The position numbers and the translations under genes are program-made. From Colletotrichum lupini (taxonomy: Eukaryota; Ascomycota; Sordariomycetes; Glomerellales; Glomerellaceae): a stretch of DNA of 64,000 nucleotides. This document shows, piece after piece, positions 44,701 to 55,912 of this stretch. The notes beneath the pieces were generated by a model, which worked only from the letters and a program-made list of their open reading frames with translations, searched no databases and was not told the origin of the DNA. Positions within the stretch are counted from its first letter, which is position 1; every line of letters begins with the position of its first letter. The stretch is from NCBI RefSeq assembly GCF_023278565.1, contig NC_064675.1, positions 1,364,001 to 1,428,000 on the forward strand, in the 5' to 3' direction.

Positions 44701-47700
44701 CCGATTTGCCGTGCCCCACGAGGTTCAGGTCAATAAGATTTCCGACAATATCATTAATACCCTCAAGTCGATCAAGCAGCTTCACCACCGCTTCAAAACG
44801 GGTACGAATGAGTACATCCTCGACAAGGTCCCCGGTGGACCAAAGAACGTTCCAAAGGTATCTGTTCGGACACGCTCGCTACTCTTTGAGATGGAAGATG
44901 GAGCCTTTGAGTGGAAACTCGGAATGATCTACCGCGCGGGTAGAGTGGAGCAGATGCAACGACTCGCCCGTGAAGAAGCCTTCGAAGTCAAGAGTAAAAA
45001 GGTCCGCGAAGAAGAGTCGAGAAAAGAGTCAGGCAAGCTGCGTGCTCGCTCGCTTTTCAACAGGGGACGACAGCAGAATGGTGCGTCATGGGCCAGGAGC
45101 CAAAGTGCAGATGGACGACGGCCTAGCAGCAGAGACGAACGCTCAAGGGGCAGAGCGCCGCGATACGACCCCGATGGCGAAGGAGTCGGCCTTACTGGAT
45201 CCTCCAAGGTTGCCGAACAAGAAGCACGGGCGAGACTGGATGCATACAACGCACAAAGTTGGAAGAAGCGGATCGATCGGTTCTACGTCATGGCCAAGAA
45301 CGGCATGAAGGAGATTCGAGGTCTGTTCTGGGGCCCTGATCAGCTTCCTGACGATCTGGAGGATACGGAGAACATCCTCGAAGTGCCACAGCGACCCGCG
45401 CTCGCGTCTGCACTCATCACCGATCTCCAGTTCGTCATTGACAAGCCTACATTCGCAATGAAGGATTTGCCAGACTTTATCAACTCCGTCGGCAAGGGAA
45501 TGCCAAAGGACATGAAGTACGGATTGCTCGTCCCAATGCATGTCTCGATTGACCTTAGTGAGGCGAGGATATCATTACGCGACTATCCGCTCCCTCTGAT
45601 TCATATCCCCAGTTTGAAGGCAGGCCAGTCGACAAGGCTACCAGCTATGTCGCTCAAGACAAACTTCGTCATGGCGGAGGAGTTCCGAGGTATGGAGTCT
45701 ACCCGCCGTATCAAAGTCAACATTGTTCCTCCTCGAATCCACGAACCTGGCGGTAGCAACGAGGGTGGCTTCGCGATCGACGTTCGGCGGACCATTGGAC
45801 CAGTCAAGTCGTACTCCAACATGCGCGTCGAAATCAACACAGCTCTGCCGACAAGGATCACTTGGGGTCCAGCATATCAGCCAGCCATTCAAGACATGAT
45901 GATGGGTATCGAGTCCTTTACTAAGCCTCAGATTGACCCATCAGAAAGAGTCGGCTTCTGGGACAAGATTCGTCTCAACTTCCACTCCAGAATACACGTG
46001 GCGTGGAGAGGCGATGGTGATATGCATCTCGCACTCAAGGGAACTCGTGATCCTTACTGTGTGACAGGCAACGGCGCAGGATTCCTGATGTGTTGGCGCA
46101 ACGAAGTCAAGTGGAATATCAATGCCGACGACGATCCGAAGCGGTTCATGACGGTCGACTCTGGGGAGTACGTTCTTGCCATACCCGACTACAGCCATCA
46201 AGTCCGCGAAGCTGCGAGACGCACTGGAGAAGACGACAGCCTCATGAGCGAAGACAGCTATAAGTCCGGAGCGTCCTTCAAAAAGGTGGTGATGAAGCTG
46301 TCGGGCAAGGTACAGTGGATGGCTGGCCTCGTCTTTGAACGCGCGATTCAGGACGGGAAGCGTAGCTTCGAGTTCAGACCGCACTACGACATTATGTTGC
46401 GCGCTCCTCACCATGTCAAGCCCGAGGACCAACCATACGATGCTTTCCGCGGTTTCCGTAGCCAGCATATTCACTTGTCGATTGCTGTCCGAGCTCCGGT
46501 CGACCGTGACTGGATGGCGAACAATGTCGAACCGTCTAGGAGCTACAACACGGTTCATTGTACACCTCGCTTCTTCACTCACTTCTTTGCGTGGTGGTCG
46601 TTGTTCGGTGGTGCTATGGCATTGCCCATCCGCCAAGGTCCGCTCTGGCCGGGTCGGGAGAGGAACAGCAAAAAGTTCGGTAAACACCTCTCCACGATCA
46701 AGTACAATCTCCTCTTGGCACCGCTGTTCCTCAGTCATATCTACAAGCATAAGGATGTTGAAGATGCTTCGGACAGTGGGGTGTCGGCAACGGGTCTCAA
46801 GGTCAGATTCGACAGCTTCATGCTGGATCTGCACCAGAGACGTGAGGAGTTCAATACCCGAGACCGCGGTCGCAAGACTAAGGGAAAGACGAGCGGAATC
46901 AAGCTTCACGCGGCCCAGCTTGACCTTGCAGCAGCCGATGTTCGTGCTGTTTCGGCCAGTATACGAGGATCAACGACAGAAGCCATCAAGAAGGGAACGA
47001 TGGGCGACCTAATAACGAATCAACGCGACGATAGCACAGACCTGTCCCGCTTTACCATTCCTGATAATGACCTCAGTTGGATCGATATGGACGATTTCGT
47101 GGAGCTGGATTGGATCCTGCCTACAGAGCCTAACCCGGACACCAAAATCCTTCCACTCGCTTTTGCGCCGCGTCTGACGTACTTCCGACAAACTGATATT
47201 GGCGGCGTCATTGCAGGTGATCCGGACCGCAAAAGCCCGTTCGGCGATGAGCCGACTCACTTCTGTATCATGAGCCACGATGACGATCCCAGAAGAGTAC
47301 AAGCACAACTCATCCAAGAGCGGTTGGTTCAGTTGGATGCTCAAATTGAGAACTACGGACGCAGCCTCGGAGAAGCCGAATTGAAGGTTGTGCGTGACGA
47401 CGGCAAGGACCCAAAATTGGTAACAGCGTTTGAGAGCCTCCAGCAGCAGGGTGGCATCTTGCAGAAAAAGAAGGCGTACCTCCAGAACATGCTTCGTCAA
47501 ATGAACAGCAAATCGCCAATTAACGGCAGCAACCCCTTCATGAGAGAGAGCGAAAGCAACGCGTCTGAGGAATCGGTTGGACTGGATAAAGAAGACGACT
47601 CTCTTACGATACCCTCGGGAGCAGAATTCGAGAGTGATTTCAACAACCGATTCGTCATCCACAACCTTCATTTTAAGTGGAACAACACTCTCCGAAATGT

Positions 47701-50700
47701 TGTGCTTCGTTATATTCACCAAGTCAGCCAGCGCAGAGGTTTCGTCTACTACCTGTCTCGCCCTGCCGTCAAGTTCATCCTCGACATTGTCGAAGAGCAG
47801 TACAAAGCGAAGCAGAATCCAAAGCCTGCGAGCAAGAATAGGACGCCGACCGGGGGTGCTACAGCTGGCGCTTCTCCCGACCTCGATGCCGCAGAACGCG
47901 AGTTCAAACAGGATATCGAAGATCGCATCAAGAATATCCTCAAGGACGGCAAGAAATATGTCAACGCTGATGGAAAGAGTGGCGAAGACGTGCCCAACGT
48001 GCCGATTGATGACCTGTCGAGCGGTATCTCGGATGAATTCACGCCGCAGAACAGTTACCACGTCCGACTCATTGCCCCGCAGATTCAACTGCAAAGCGAC
48101 AAGAACAAGAAGAATGTCGTCATTCTCACATCGAAGGGCATGGAACTGAAGGTTGTCGAGGTCATGGACAAGAAGAGACTTGCCGACAACGTCAGCGGTC
48201 TCGTGCAGAGAAGATTCCTCGTCAACATGGACAGCACACAGTTTTTCGTTACTCATCAGTCGTACTTTTCCGAAATCGTCACCACATACGCCGGCAGTCG
48301 GTACGGCACTCCTGCCACGTCGTCATGGCCTCCTTGGGTTCCCATGGAAGTCATGTTCGACTTTGAGACGGATCCCTTCGGCTTTAATAGAGTGGTGCAG
48401 AAGACGTCTGCGATGCTTCGTTACGAAAAGTACAACACTTTGCGTCTCAAGTACAATGATGAGGTCAACACTGAGGGCGCTGGTGATCCATCCCAGCCCA
48501 GCAACGAAAGGAAGATGGATAATCTCTGGGTAGAGTTCCCGCAAGCCAGAGCACTCTGCAATTCTGGTGACTACTACGCCATGTACGTTATTGTACTGGA
48601 TCTGCTCATGTACAATGAGCCTCTCGAAAAGACACGGACGGAGCGCCTTGAGAAGATCATGCTCGCTTCAGACTTCAGCGACCTCAGCGGTACGCCTGAG
48701 ATGGTTGAGAAGTTGCAAGAGCGCATTCGTCAACTTCAGGACATCAAGTCCCACTTCCAGATATACTCCAAGTACATGGACCAGCGCGGCTGGGAAGACA
48801 GGCTTCTTCTTGAACGAGACCTAGCAGCATGCGAGGACGAACTTTTCTTCATGATGAAGGCCATTACGTCTTCACAGCGGAGATACGAAACGAACTCGGA
48901 AAGCAATGCTCTACTCCGGTGGAGCATCACAGCACGCGACACGGTTTGGCACATGCTTCGAGACAACAAGGAACCGCTCGTCGAGCTGCAGCTCAAGGAT
49001 GTGGAGTATGATCGTACTGATAACGCAGACGGGTCACATATCAACTTGATCAGGGTTGGCAAGGTCTTTGGACTGAACTTACTCCCTGACGCCATGTACC
49101 CGGAGATCATTGCGCCCTACGCCGAAGGCGACAAGGACATGGGCAATCAAGAAATGATTCGCGTATACTGGTACATGCTTGAAGCCATCGCCGGTATCCC
49201 CGTTATGGATCATTTCGAGGTCAACTTGTTCCCCATGAAGATCCAACTGGAACGTGAGATTGGCAAGAGGGTGTTTGAGTACATCTTCCCAGGCATCGAC
49301 GGCGACAACAAGAACAAGAACGATTCTCCCTTTATGCTCAAGCACCAGCCCACTGAGGACGACGATGAAGATGACGACTCGATGTCTGGCTCTGGTCGTC
49401 TGACTGCTAGCGATAAGGACGGATTCAGCACACGACCGGGTTCGCTTGAACTGCGTCTGCAACCAACACTGAACTCAGACTCTCCGACCAAGTCAATAAA
49501 CAGCAAAAAGTCACTCACGGTCAATACAGGCGAGGGCCAGGGCCATACGTTCCGTCTCTTCCGCTCCGTCGGTACAGGCAAGGTCCCGACCAAGAAGCCT
49601 TCGTACGAGTCACTCAAGTCGACGAAGGAGCCTCGCCCAGGAATCGGTCGTACCTCGACCGGCTTCTCGTCAAAGGAGAGCACACTTCCCGGTGACAAGA
49701 AGTCGCGCTTTGGTCGGCGCAAGGAATCAAAAGCGGAGGATTCCAAACCTTCGGATGACCTCACCAAGATGATGTCACGCGCCAGCAACTACATGACCTT
49801 TGCGCAAATCAAGATGCCCTCGGTGGTGCTCTGCCTCAGCTACAAGGGCAAAGACAACCGCAACGTGGAGGACGTGCACGACTTTGTATTCCGCATGCCG
49901 GCGGTCGAGTGGCGCAACAAGACGTGGTCGAACCTCGACCTGGCTCTCGCGCTCAAGAAGGCAGTTATCAAGGCTCTCATCTCGCACACCGGTGCCATCA
50001 TCGGCAACAAGTTCAAGCATCGCCCAAGCAACACGCAAGCCAGCAAGCTTCGGGAACTCGCCAGCGGGTCCTCGCTCATCGCACCCACGCCCTCGTCGTC
50101 GTCCCAGCATGACGCGGAGAGCATCAACAACAGCGACGACTCGTCGAGCTTATACGGTAACTCGCCTGTCGACTACTCCCGCTCGCCGCCGCGCTCGCAC
50201 CACGGCAGCTCGGCGAGCAGCATTCCCATCCCGCGGTCGACGAGTCGGAGTTCCAGCGTCGCAAGCGGGCGGTCCCGTCGGATGGGCGAGTCGAGTCTCC
50301 AAACGCAGCAATCACAGCAACAGCAGCCCGCCGTCCCCAGTTTCCTCATGATGACGCCGCCGACGCCGCTCGATAGCCGGGCGCCGACACAAGGGTTGGG
50401 GTTCGAGCTGTTGAGGCCTTCTAGTAGGAGTAGTCTGGCGCCGTTTGACCAGGCTGGCGGGGGCACGATCCGCTCGCTTTCACGGTCTGCAACGGGCGCG
50501 GAGTCGAGTGATCGGAGGAGGTCTGCCGGGAGCGGGTTTTTGAGGGATAAACTCAGTGCGCTGACGCATCGGAAGCGTGATGGGAATCAGAAGGAGGCTG
50601 GCGGTAGTCAGGGCCAGGGGCAGAGGGAAGATACGCCTGAGCGGGAGGACGAGGACGCGAATGCTGCGCCTGAGAGACCCAAGGGTACGAAGAGGTTTCC

Positions 50701-50731
50701 TGGTTTGAGCCGGGTCAAGACTGGGTCATAA
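41774..50731 (+). CDS. FMP27: Bridge-like lipid-transfer protein FMP27 (Hobbit/BLTP2/SABRE family)
   Basis: One uninterrupted frame of 2985 codons. The N-terminus is a single hydrophobic anchor (residues about 8-34) followed by long beta-rich RBG repeats that build a lipid-carrying groove. Two family hallmarks are present: GFWDK at residues 1394-1398 and SSWPPWVP around Trp2185. Conserved text also lies near the C-terminus (SRASNYMTFAQIKMPSVVLC and MPAVEWRNKTWSNLDLALAL). Charged, Ser-rich disordered stretches break the repeats (about residues 97-125 and 1070-1140), and the last 250 residues are disordered with basic patches. Yeast Fmp27/Hob1, fly Hobbit and plant SABRE sit at ER-plasma membrane contacts and move phospholipids. 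The length matches fungal homologues. The absence of introns in a 9-kb coding region stands out beside the intron-rich neighbours. Confidence 0.95.
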   Translation: MALLNPTFLFGVVVLLYLSSFILFAVIRILTGVSIQRIGYFSLRRLAYTPRDGFKIEVRGLGLNVHRPTFAQPTWLSVVISELTVTVDIRELDGKKGEDSSTDSDSSTDAEEEPEVPAAEQQPKVPLIRRNGGPPPRSETWKHLMKLKDRMKRAHRKLNWLRMVDVVATNSTIKVVDVGDVQFGSLTVAVDTRRKMVDRARFFFQARNDKNKQKQRQAEWIMTLRSVLFTPEGKESLEILDNATLNIHGFLYEALDGLRDAAIALKLGRVHIPYDDVRVCADRFKQCKLAARSSTLSDEPADVFMDKVIHEVAQPGSTNQDLIQTVSDSKEFVSSILRGVKEVQFAVSFVGMTKRVESVKPSAKPVLLNASMKEVGIDLHRLDPKSPSHRMYFPSKDIAHEALAAALSISVGVDDGDGKPERLLYIPMATTTVKTTLPSKTVEMAQDVGAEERNANILFANSVVTSPSVDLDPRHLPLLVAMLKPKSSKRSRSSRQPRHVLISRLLPKANIKFTMHEPVLRVALPAVDQHAAADDFDLIISSISSISLDMESFHSTVEDLHYSLASTMRIQSHELYYQTSSSNRFDLIQTESFELKVQLSATPDVHVVASSNLQTFSIKMVRPEITDGLRQIVRQLRLNVEPEKRSNSHTSTKKQNFLRAMPSWLLQFQLQASDFSIEIAGIDEDISDDTRGVSLQLDEFSAEYRAQRLEGLQRRPSRRRANSRTVAPDSDLLKSPISPPPRKKQQNHGDGRRVTFHVRGLEAYVVESEDRVELEPFVNMPRFEVAFQAMSDQQGPIFHIHAAIRTVLLQYSLFRHYSVGVAIMILRKAFMRSGQDVASPPMSPTTPRKDGNADFLAPPMSPGSPFIDMSDYSTLTPELVAIDLKAALVQIKAELPNDPQLMVQVYGVEAGRHRWSSPYIASKLVRIYVQPPRMRGTWARMVSIKGGRVDYRKSRRKLTGGEFQEDKMIDVNSDAIRFAVPHEVQVNKISDNIINTLKSIKQLHHRFKTGTNEYILDKVPGGPKNVPKVSVRTRSLLFEMEDGAFEWKLGMIYRAGRVEQMQRLAREEAFEVKSKKVREEESRKESGKLRARSLFNRGRQQNGASWARSQSADGRRPSSRDERSRGRAPRYDPDGEGVGLTGSSKVAEQEARARLDAYNAQSWKKRIDRFYVMAKNGMKEIRGLFWGPDQLPDDLEDTENILEVPQRPALASALITDLQFVIDKPTFAMKDLPDFINSVGKGMPKDMKYGLLVPMHVSIDLSEARISLRDYPLPLIHIPSLKAGQSTRLPAMSLKTNFVMAEEFRGMESTRRIKVNIVPPRIHEPGGSNEGGFAIDVRRTIGPVKSYSNMRVEINTALPTRITWGPAYQPAIQDMMMGIESFTKPQIDPSERVGFWDKIRLNFHSRIHVAWRGDGDMHLALKGTRDPYCVTGNGAGFLMCWRNEVKWNINADDDPKRFMTVDSGEYVLAIPDYSHQVREAARRTGEDDSLMSEDSYKSGASFKKVVMKLSGKVQWMAGLVFERAIQDGKRSFEFRPHYDIMLRAPHHVKPEDQPYDAFRGFRSQHIHLSIAVRAPVDRDWMANNVEPSRSYNTVHCTPRFFTHFFAWWSLFGGAMALPIRQGPLWPGRERNSKKFGKHLSTIKYNLLLAPLFLSHIYKHKDVEDASDSGVSATGLKVRFDSFMLDLHQRREEFNTRDRGRKTKGKTSGIKLHAAQLDLAAADVRAVSASIRGSTTEAIKKGTMGDLITNQRDDSTDLSRFTIPDNDLSWIDMDDFVELDWILPTEPNPDTKILPLAFAPRLTYFRQTDIGGVIAGDPDRKSPFGDEPTHFCIMSHDDDPRRVQAQLIQERLVQLDAQIENYGRSLGEAELKVVRDDGKDPKLVTAFESLQQQGGILQKKKAYLQNMLRQMNSKSPINGSNPFMRESESNASEESVGLDKEDDSLTIPSGAEFESDFNNRFVIHNLHFKWNNTLRNVVLRYIHQVSQRRGFVYYLSRPAVKFILDIVEEQYKAKQNPKPASKNRTPTGGATAGASPDLDAAEREFKQDIEDRIKNILKDGKKYVNADGKSGEDVPNVPIDDLSSGISDEFTPQNSYHVRLIAPQIQLQSDKNKKNVVILTSKGMELKVVEVMDKKRLADNVSGLVQRRFLVNMDSTQFFVTHQSYFSEIVTTYAGSRYGTPATSSWPPWVPMEVMFDFETDPFGFNRVVQKTSAMLRYEKYNTLRLKYNDEVNTEGAGDPSQPSNERKMDNLWVEFPQARALCNSGDYYAMYVIVLDLLMYNEPLEKTRTERLEKIMLASDFSDLSGTPEMVEKLQERIRQLQDIKSHFQIYSKYMDQRGWEDRLLLERDLAACEDELFFMMKAITSSQRRYETNSESNALLRWSITARDTVWHMLRDNKEPLVELQLKDVEYDRTDNADGSHINLIRVGKVFGLNLLPDAMYPEIIAPYAEGDKDMGNQEMIRVYWYMLEAIAGIPVMDHFEVNLFPMKIQLEREIGKRVFEYIFPGIDGDNKNKNDSPFMLKHQPTEDDDEDDDSMSGSGRLTASDKDGFSTRPGSLELRLQPTLNSDSPTKSINSKKSLTVNTGEGQGHTFRLFRSVGTGKVPTKKPSYESLKSTKEPRPGIGRTSTGFSSKESTLPGDKKSRFGRRKESKAEDSKPSDDLTKMMSRASNYMTFAQIKMPSVVLCLSYKGKDNRNVEDVHDFVFRMPAVEWRNKTWSNLDLALALKKAVIKALISHTGAIIGNKFKHRPSNTQASKLRELASGSSLIAPTPSSSSQHDAESINNSDDSSSLYGNSPVDYSRSPPRSHHGSSASSIPIPRSTSRSSSVASGRSRRMGESSLQTQQSQQQQPAVPSFLMMTPPTPLDSRAPTQGLGFELLRPSSRSSLAPFDQAGGGTIRSLSRSATGAESSDRRRSAGSGFLRDKLSALTHRKRDGNQKEAGGSQGQGQREDTPEREDEDANAAPERPKGTKRFPGLSRVKTGS

Positions 50732-53700
50732 GGCGGTCCAACTGATTTCTGCGGTTGTAATCTAAATGGAAGTTGCTTGCCGTTGGAGCACAGTAAAAAG
50801 GTGGAAGTAAAGAATTATGTTTCAACAAATGGAAGGGTAGACTCGGGGTTGGAAGAGCGGGATGGGAGGGACAAACTACTAGATTTGCTTTTTTGTGTGG
50901 AAGGATGAAGGGAGAGGGGATCAAATACCCGGCGTTGGCTGTGGAAATATTCAAATTCAAACTACGTTCTATTTCTGATGCTGATAGTATAACTGCATTA
51001 TTCTGCTTTTTGGTCTTGAGTGCTTTCGATGTGATGTTTTTGGGGGATTGGTGAGGCGAGAGGCGAGATGTAGAGAAAGAGGAAGGAGAGGAAGGAGATG
51101 TAGATAGTTCAAGTATAAGGTAGGGCTAGCAAGCGGGAATGTAATATTCCTTTCAGGAGTTACTATCTAGACCCTTGATATGCTTTCCTTCCGAAGATGT
51201 AGTCCACTTTGCGATGTTGAGAGTTCATACGCCTGGTACACGGGACTGGGAGGAAGAGGTAAAGAAAAAAAAAAGGTAGACCAAGTTCAACATTGAATGA
51301 GGGATGATAACCCCTCGTACGACAGGGGATGGTTTCAGTTGAGGCCTTGAATAAGAGAGCTGGAAAGCTGTTTTGGGTACGCGGAATCCTTCTGATTGTG
51401 AATTGAAGCCATTTGAATTACCAAATTCGATATCGTGATTCTACCTATTCATTACGACATCTCAATCGCGATCATTGCCTTCACTCGCCTCTCCTTCATG
51501 AATGAATGGTCTAGTGGATTACAAAGATGTATGATGCAGATAACCCAACTGGCGGCAATGCAAGTTCTACGTTTGGCGTCGTCGTGGTAAGGGGTTTTAG
51601 ATACCAACGGATGGGGAAAGGGAGTATAAAGGTAGATGTTTTGCTCAGGTGGGCAAGTCGTCACCGGGCCTGTTTACTAACGAAGAATCTTGATAGATAC
51701 CCGTGAGTGGAATAAACAAAAAGTGACTTGTTTGATATTAATCCAGCAAGCCGTCTCTGTAATTTGTTCCGAGAGCGAGTTTGCCCGGATGGAAATGCAG
51801 AATAGGAACGCACAACTCGAAAGAGGCAGACAGTGCCAGCTTGGAAAGTCGGCTCGGAGAAATTTCACTCGTTATCTGACCATCTCCTTTGACATGGGTA
51901 TGCCCCATCCAAAAGAAATCCAAGTCTGTTTCTCTATAAACACCACGGCCGGCGTTGCTCACTTCAGGCAATTCAATCAACTGGTGTCGTCGGGAGATTA
52001 TGATGACCATTCTCCTCCCTTCCCTTCCCCCGAAACGGGACGGAACGGAACATGCTTGTATTGGGTGTTTCTCCTAGTGATACGCCTGTGGAATTGGCGG
52101 GATCAAAGGCTGGAAAAGGAGGATTGGTGTTGTCCATTTCACATAAAGACATTACACCGACATATCGCGTCAATATGTCGCATCAATGTACCACATTGTA
52201 CCCAAGTAGATGCACGATATATCCGGCACAGAAGTTCAGCCTGGTTACAGAGGCATGGCCAAGGGTCATTGGTCTGCAGGAGTATCATGAGCCTAAGCTC
52301 GCCAGCACTATTTGCAAGAGACTGCTTAGCACCTTCTCTCTTCCCCGAGCTCGTGATTGTTTGCCCTTTGCGGGCACCTTAGTCGCACATGAGCATAAGG
52401 GAAACGGCCTTGTGGAACAGTATGAGCGACCCGAGGTAGGCATTTGGGTCTACATGGTTTACACCGTTCCCCACGAGAGGCTTGTCTCATAGCTCCAGTC
52501 ACCACAGTCGACAGCGCCAATGCGGGGAAAGCTTCACCAACCGAAAGTGAACCCGTGAGGCAAGCAGCAGGGAGCGCCTCAAGAATAAGCCACGAGCTGA
52601 CTAAATGGTCTAGACCTGGAGGAGAGATTCAGTTGGAAACACACCTCGTTAGTACCAACCACGTCTCCTGTCTACTGTAGCTCTACCTATGTGCCCGATG
52701 GTGGCAGGCCGCGTCGTCAAGACAAGAACGTGACAGCCCGCTCGAATGTCTCCTACCAGGACCACCCATACTGTGAGCAACTGCTGCTGGAGCACATGGC
52801 TGTCAAAGTGTGGTCACGAATAGTAGCAGATGGGGAGCACGTGAGGTCTGCAGCCATGCACAAGACAGAGTCTCGAAGGGGTGGTACCGGAATAAGCGGC
52901 CACAAGACTACGAATACCTAGTGAGGTATCGGGCTATCGCGCATTTGGCGGGTTTGAGTTTAGAGAGTGAAGGGCCGTGCGGAAGTACAGGACGCCGTTG
53001 AGATCCGGAGCCGTGTTTTGGGGTCTTGGCGCTGATGTTGGTGTTGGAGTCCGCGCAGTCAGTCGCCTACCTTAGAGGTTGCCGTAACTTGGCCAACGGA
53101 TCAATATCGAAACTTGCATAGAAAGGAAGCGTGTGCGGCCCGCCAATGTTCGTGCCCCCATTTCGTACGCGGCAGCAATACTATGCGTATCCTTGGCCCG
53201 ATGCTGTCGAGCTGCGAGATGCGCCGTCGCAAGGGAGAAACGAGTAATATCCATAGACATTCGTGACGTCGAACTTTGGACAAGCGATGGATACCGACGG
53301 CTGGGCAGAGGTAGGTACTCACCTGGCTTTACCCCGCAAACCATGGAGAAGTCAGCTATGTCTTGACATGGCTCCGACTCAGTTCTTTGCTGAACCTCCA
53401 AGAACCCACAACGACCATCCCCGTTTCCACCCACACCCGCGCCAGAGCCCAGTCGACGATGCCGGCGTTGTATGACGCAGAGTTGGGGAAGAAACAAGCG
53501 AATCAGAAGAGAGCGATAAGGCAGCATCTGAGACCCTCGTGAGGGTGTGGGATGGCGTCGCTAGATTTAGGGTGGTGCAGATGATGACTCTTGCTCGCGC
53601 CTGGCCATGCGCTAGGTAACTTACCAGTCTGATCGGTTTTTGACCACACACAGGTGTGTGTAAGCGACTGGCTGGCCCGGTGTTTGAATGTCGTCTTTCG

Positions 53701-55334
53701 TAATTCCATACACTGTTCGGAGGGTACGAATATACCAGAGTCGTCTCATGTTGCTACACATGGCTGCATTTGACGATTGGTCCGTCATATATGCGACAAA
53801 TGACGGGTGAGATAATGTGCTGCCTGCTTTGTGAGCTTTATCTGGGCGGTTGCTACTGGCCCGATGCGTCGCATTCAGGCATCTATACCTGATGCAAAAG
53901 ACCGAATCGGTGGCTGGATGTTTGCGGTATTGATAGGGATGGAAGTGATGGGCGGCCAAGATGGCGGGGTAAGGCGGACGAGACGGGTGAGACAACGCCC
54001 ACTGAGACAGTCCTCAATATCATTTAGAGGCAGTTCTTCCATGAATACCACATTAGCCGCGTGGCTTCCGGGCTTTATGAAAGTTGCGCTTGCTAGCGAG
54101 GCACACCTCGGGGCACAACGTGACAACCTGAATACTATCCAGGACTGACGATTCGTATCAAGCAAATTTCTGGCTTGTTGCCCAAGCGTTGGCTCTTGTA
54201 GCCGAGGCGAGGAACATAGTAGGTCAGGCTGGTTCGGACTTTATGGATGCCAATGTTCAAAGGGATGTGGCTTGACGGACGGACGAGCGAGCGAGCTCAC
54301 AGTCATCGGGAATGCGAGCATCCCATCCGTCATTTTCTTAACCTGGCGCAGACGTATTGCTCTTGTTGCCCAGGTGAAGATGGTGATGACACGGCCGACG
54401 GTGCTGAAAGCGGGAGAGGCGCCCAGAGGATCGACGTAGGCCGTCGCACGGGTGGGGTCCCGTATCGGTTTCCCGAGGACCATCGACAAGCTCCGGCCAA
54501 GTGCTATTGGATCAAGCAGACGAACGAGCGACATGGGGCCTGGGCAATTGGGCGACCATCAGAGCGGATGGGACGGAAGGTGAGTTGGAAATGGCGCTAA
54601 GACTAGCCCGGTGGCAGATGGTCGAAGGTTGCTCTCCGTTCGCCTGCCTGCCTCGTCGATGAGAGCGAATGGTATAGGTCGACAGGGGTTGGAGAAATGG
54701 ACGTCTGCAAGCTGGCGGAGGAGCGAGAAAGCTACGCACCGTCGCACGGCTTAGCAATAACCTGGGGTCGGAGAAGGCCGATAAGGAAGCCAAGGACCGG
54801 ACGTTGCGGAGGCCTGCAACTAGAGAGATGAAGACTCCGACAACGGGGCCGATGATATGGGCATTGGCTCTCGGGCTGAGCTCCGTCCGAAATTCCAGGC
54901 GCGATACAGATATTAGTGTTCACAATAGAACGGAAGTTCCGGTGCGTCTTGTTTCCTCAGCGTTCTTCGGAGTCGAGGGCCGAGATCTAAGAATGGCCAC
55001 AAGAATTAGCAACCTCTACAGACGATCAGTTCTTGATATCTAGGGTTCTGGCCAGCTCAGGGCAGCAACACACATAGCAGCTGCCAGGCACGCTACTGTG
55101 TAGATTATTCACACTGGTTCGGTCGGCCGGGACCTGCGATCCAGATGGAGGTGTCACGGAGGGCTTTCGGAAAGATGTGCAATTGGCGCCTGAGATGGTC
55201 GGACAAGATGGGGGAGGGATCATTGCTGGGACGAAAGTGTCGATGGGGGGGAGGGATAGTGGCTTGCGGTGTTTGGTGGACGCTGATAAGAAGGAGAAGC
55301 ACGAGGCACACGACAGGTTGAAGTCAAATGCAAG

Positions 55335-55346
55335 GTACCTAGGTAC
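55335..55346. repeat. Perfect 12-bp palindrome GTACCTAGGTAC
   Basis: An exact inverted repeat in the gene-poor region. It is one instance of the TACCTAGGTA-type motif that recurs in intergenic DNA of this window, with another at 56883-56892. Confidence 0.7.
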
Positions 55347-55882
55347 ATGATTAGATATCCACTGATTGGACTCGCATAAACGAGCCGATGCGCATAAAAT
55401 GACAGGAGAATGGAAGCTTGTGCACGTTGCATAACAAGGCTGGACCTTCCACCTCAGCTGAACTGCCAGACTGCGCCTTCCAACCAGTGGCCACCTTTTG
55501 GAGGCCTTTTAGAGGCAGGCAGTCACGCAGTGTGGAGGCGGACAGATTGGTAGGTGCAATGCAGCAACAACAGCGTGCCAGGGAGTGGGAAATAAACGGG
55601 TCTGCAAAGTAGGTACCGTCGTCACCGCCCACTGCCTTGAGCTTCACATCCACATCTCCCAGACTCCCATTGATTGAACATAGCTAAAGTATCTTACGGA
55701 TAGTTATGCGTCTTACATAAGGTGGTCGATTGCTTTCTTATCCCCGAAACAATCCCATCGCTCTCATTGGCTCACAACCAAATAACAAGTGGCGGTCCGC
55801 CATTTCCACAATCGTCGACGGGGGCCACCTATGATCGGGTCAGCCGGGCACTCTCACGGTGAGACCCTGCTGAAGAGTCGTG

Positions 55883-55912
55883 GGATTGTCTTGATTGTCT
55901 TGATTGTCTTGG
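55883..55912. repeat. Tandem repeat of about 9-10 nt (TTGATTGTC)
   Basis: Three successive near-identical copies of GATTGTCTT. It is short and not within a supported gene. Confidence 0.6.

Noticed and set aside
47009..48256. 415-codon minus-strand open frame inside FMP27
   Set aside because: Opposite strand of a well-supported coding region; no independent motif or promoter evidence.
51690..52382. 230-codon plus-strand open frame downstream of FMP27
   Set aside because: No family resemblance, Cys/Arg/His scattered as in noncoding DNA.
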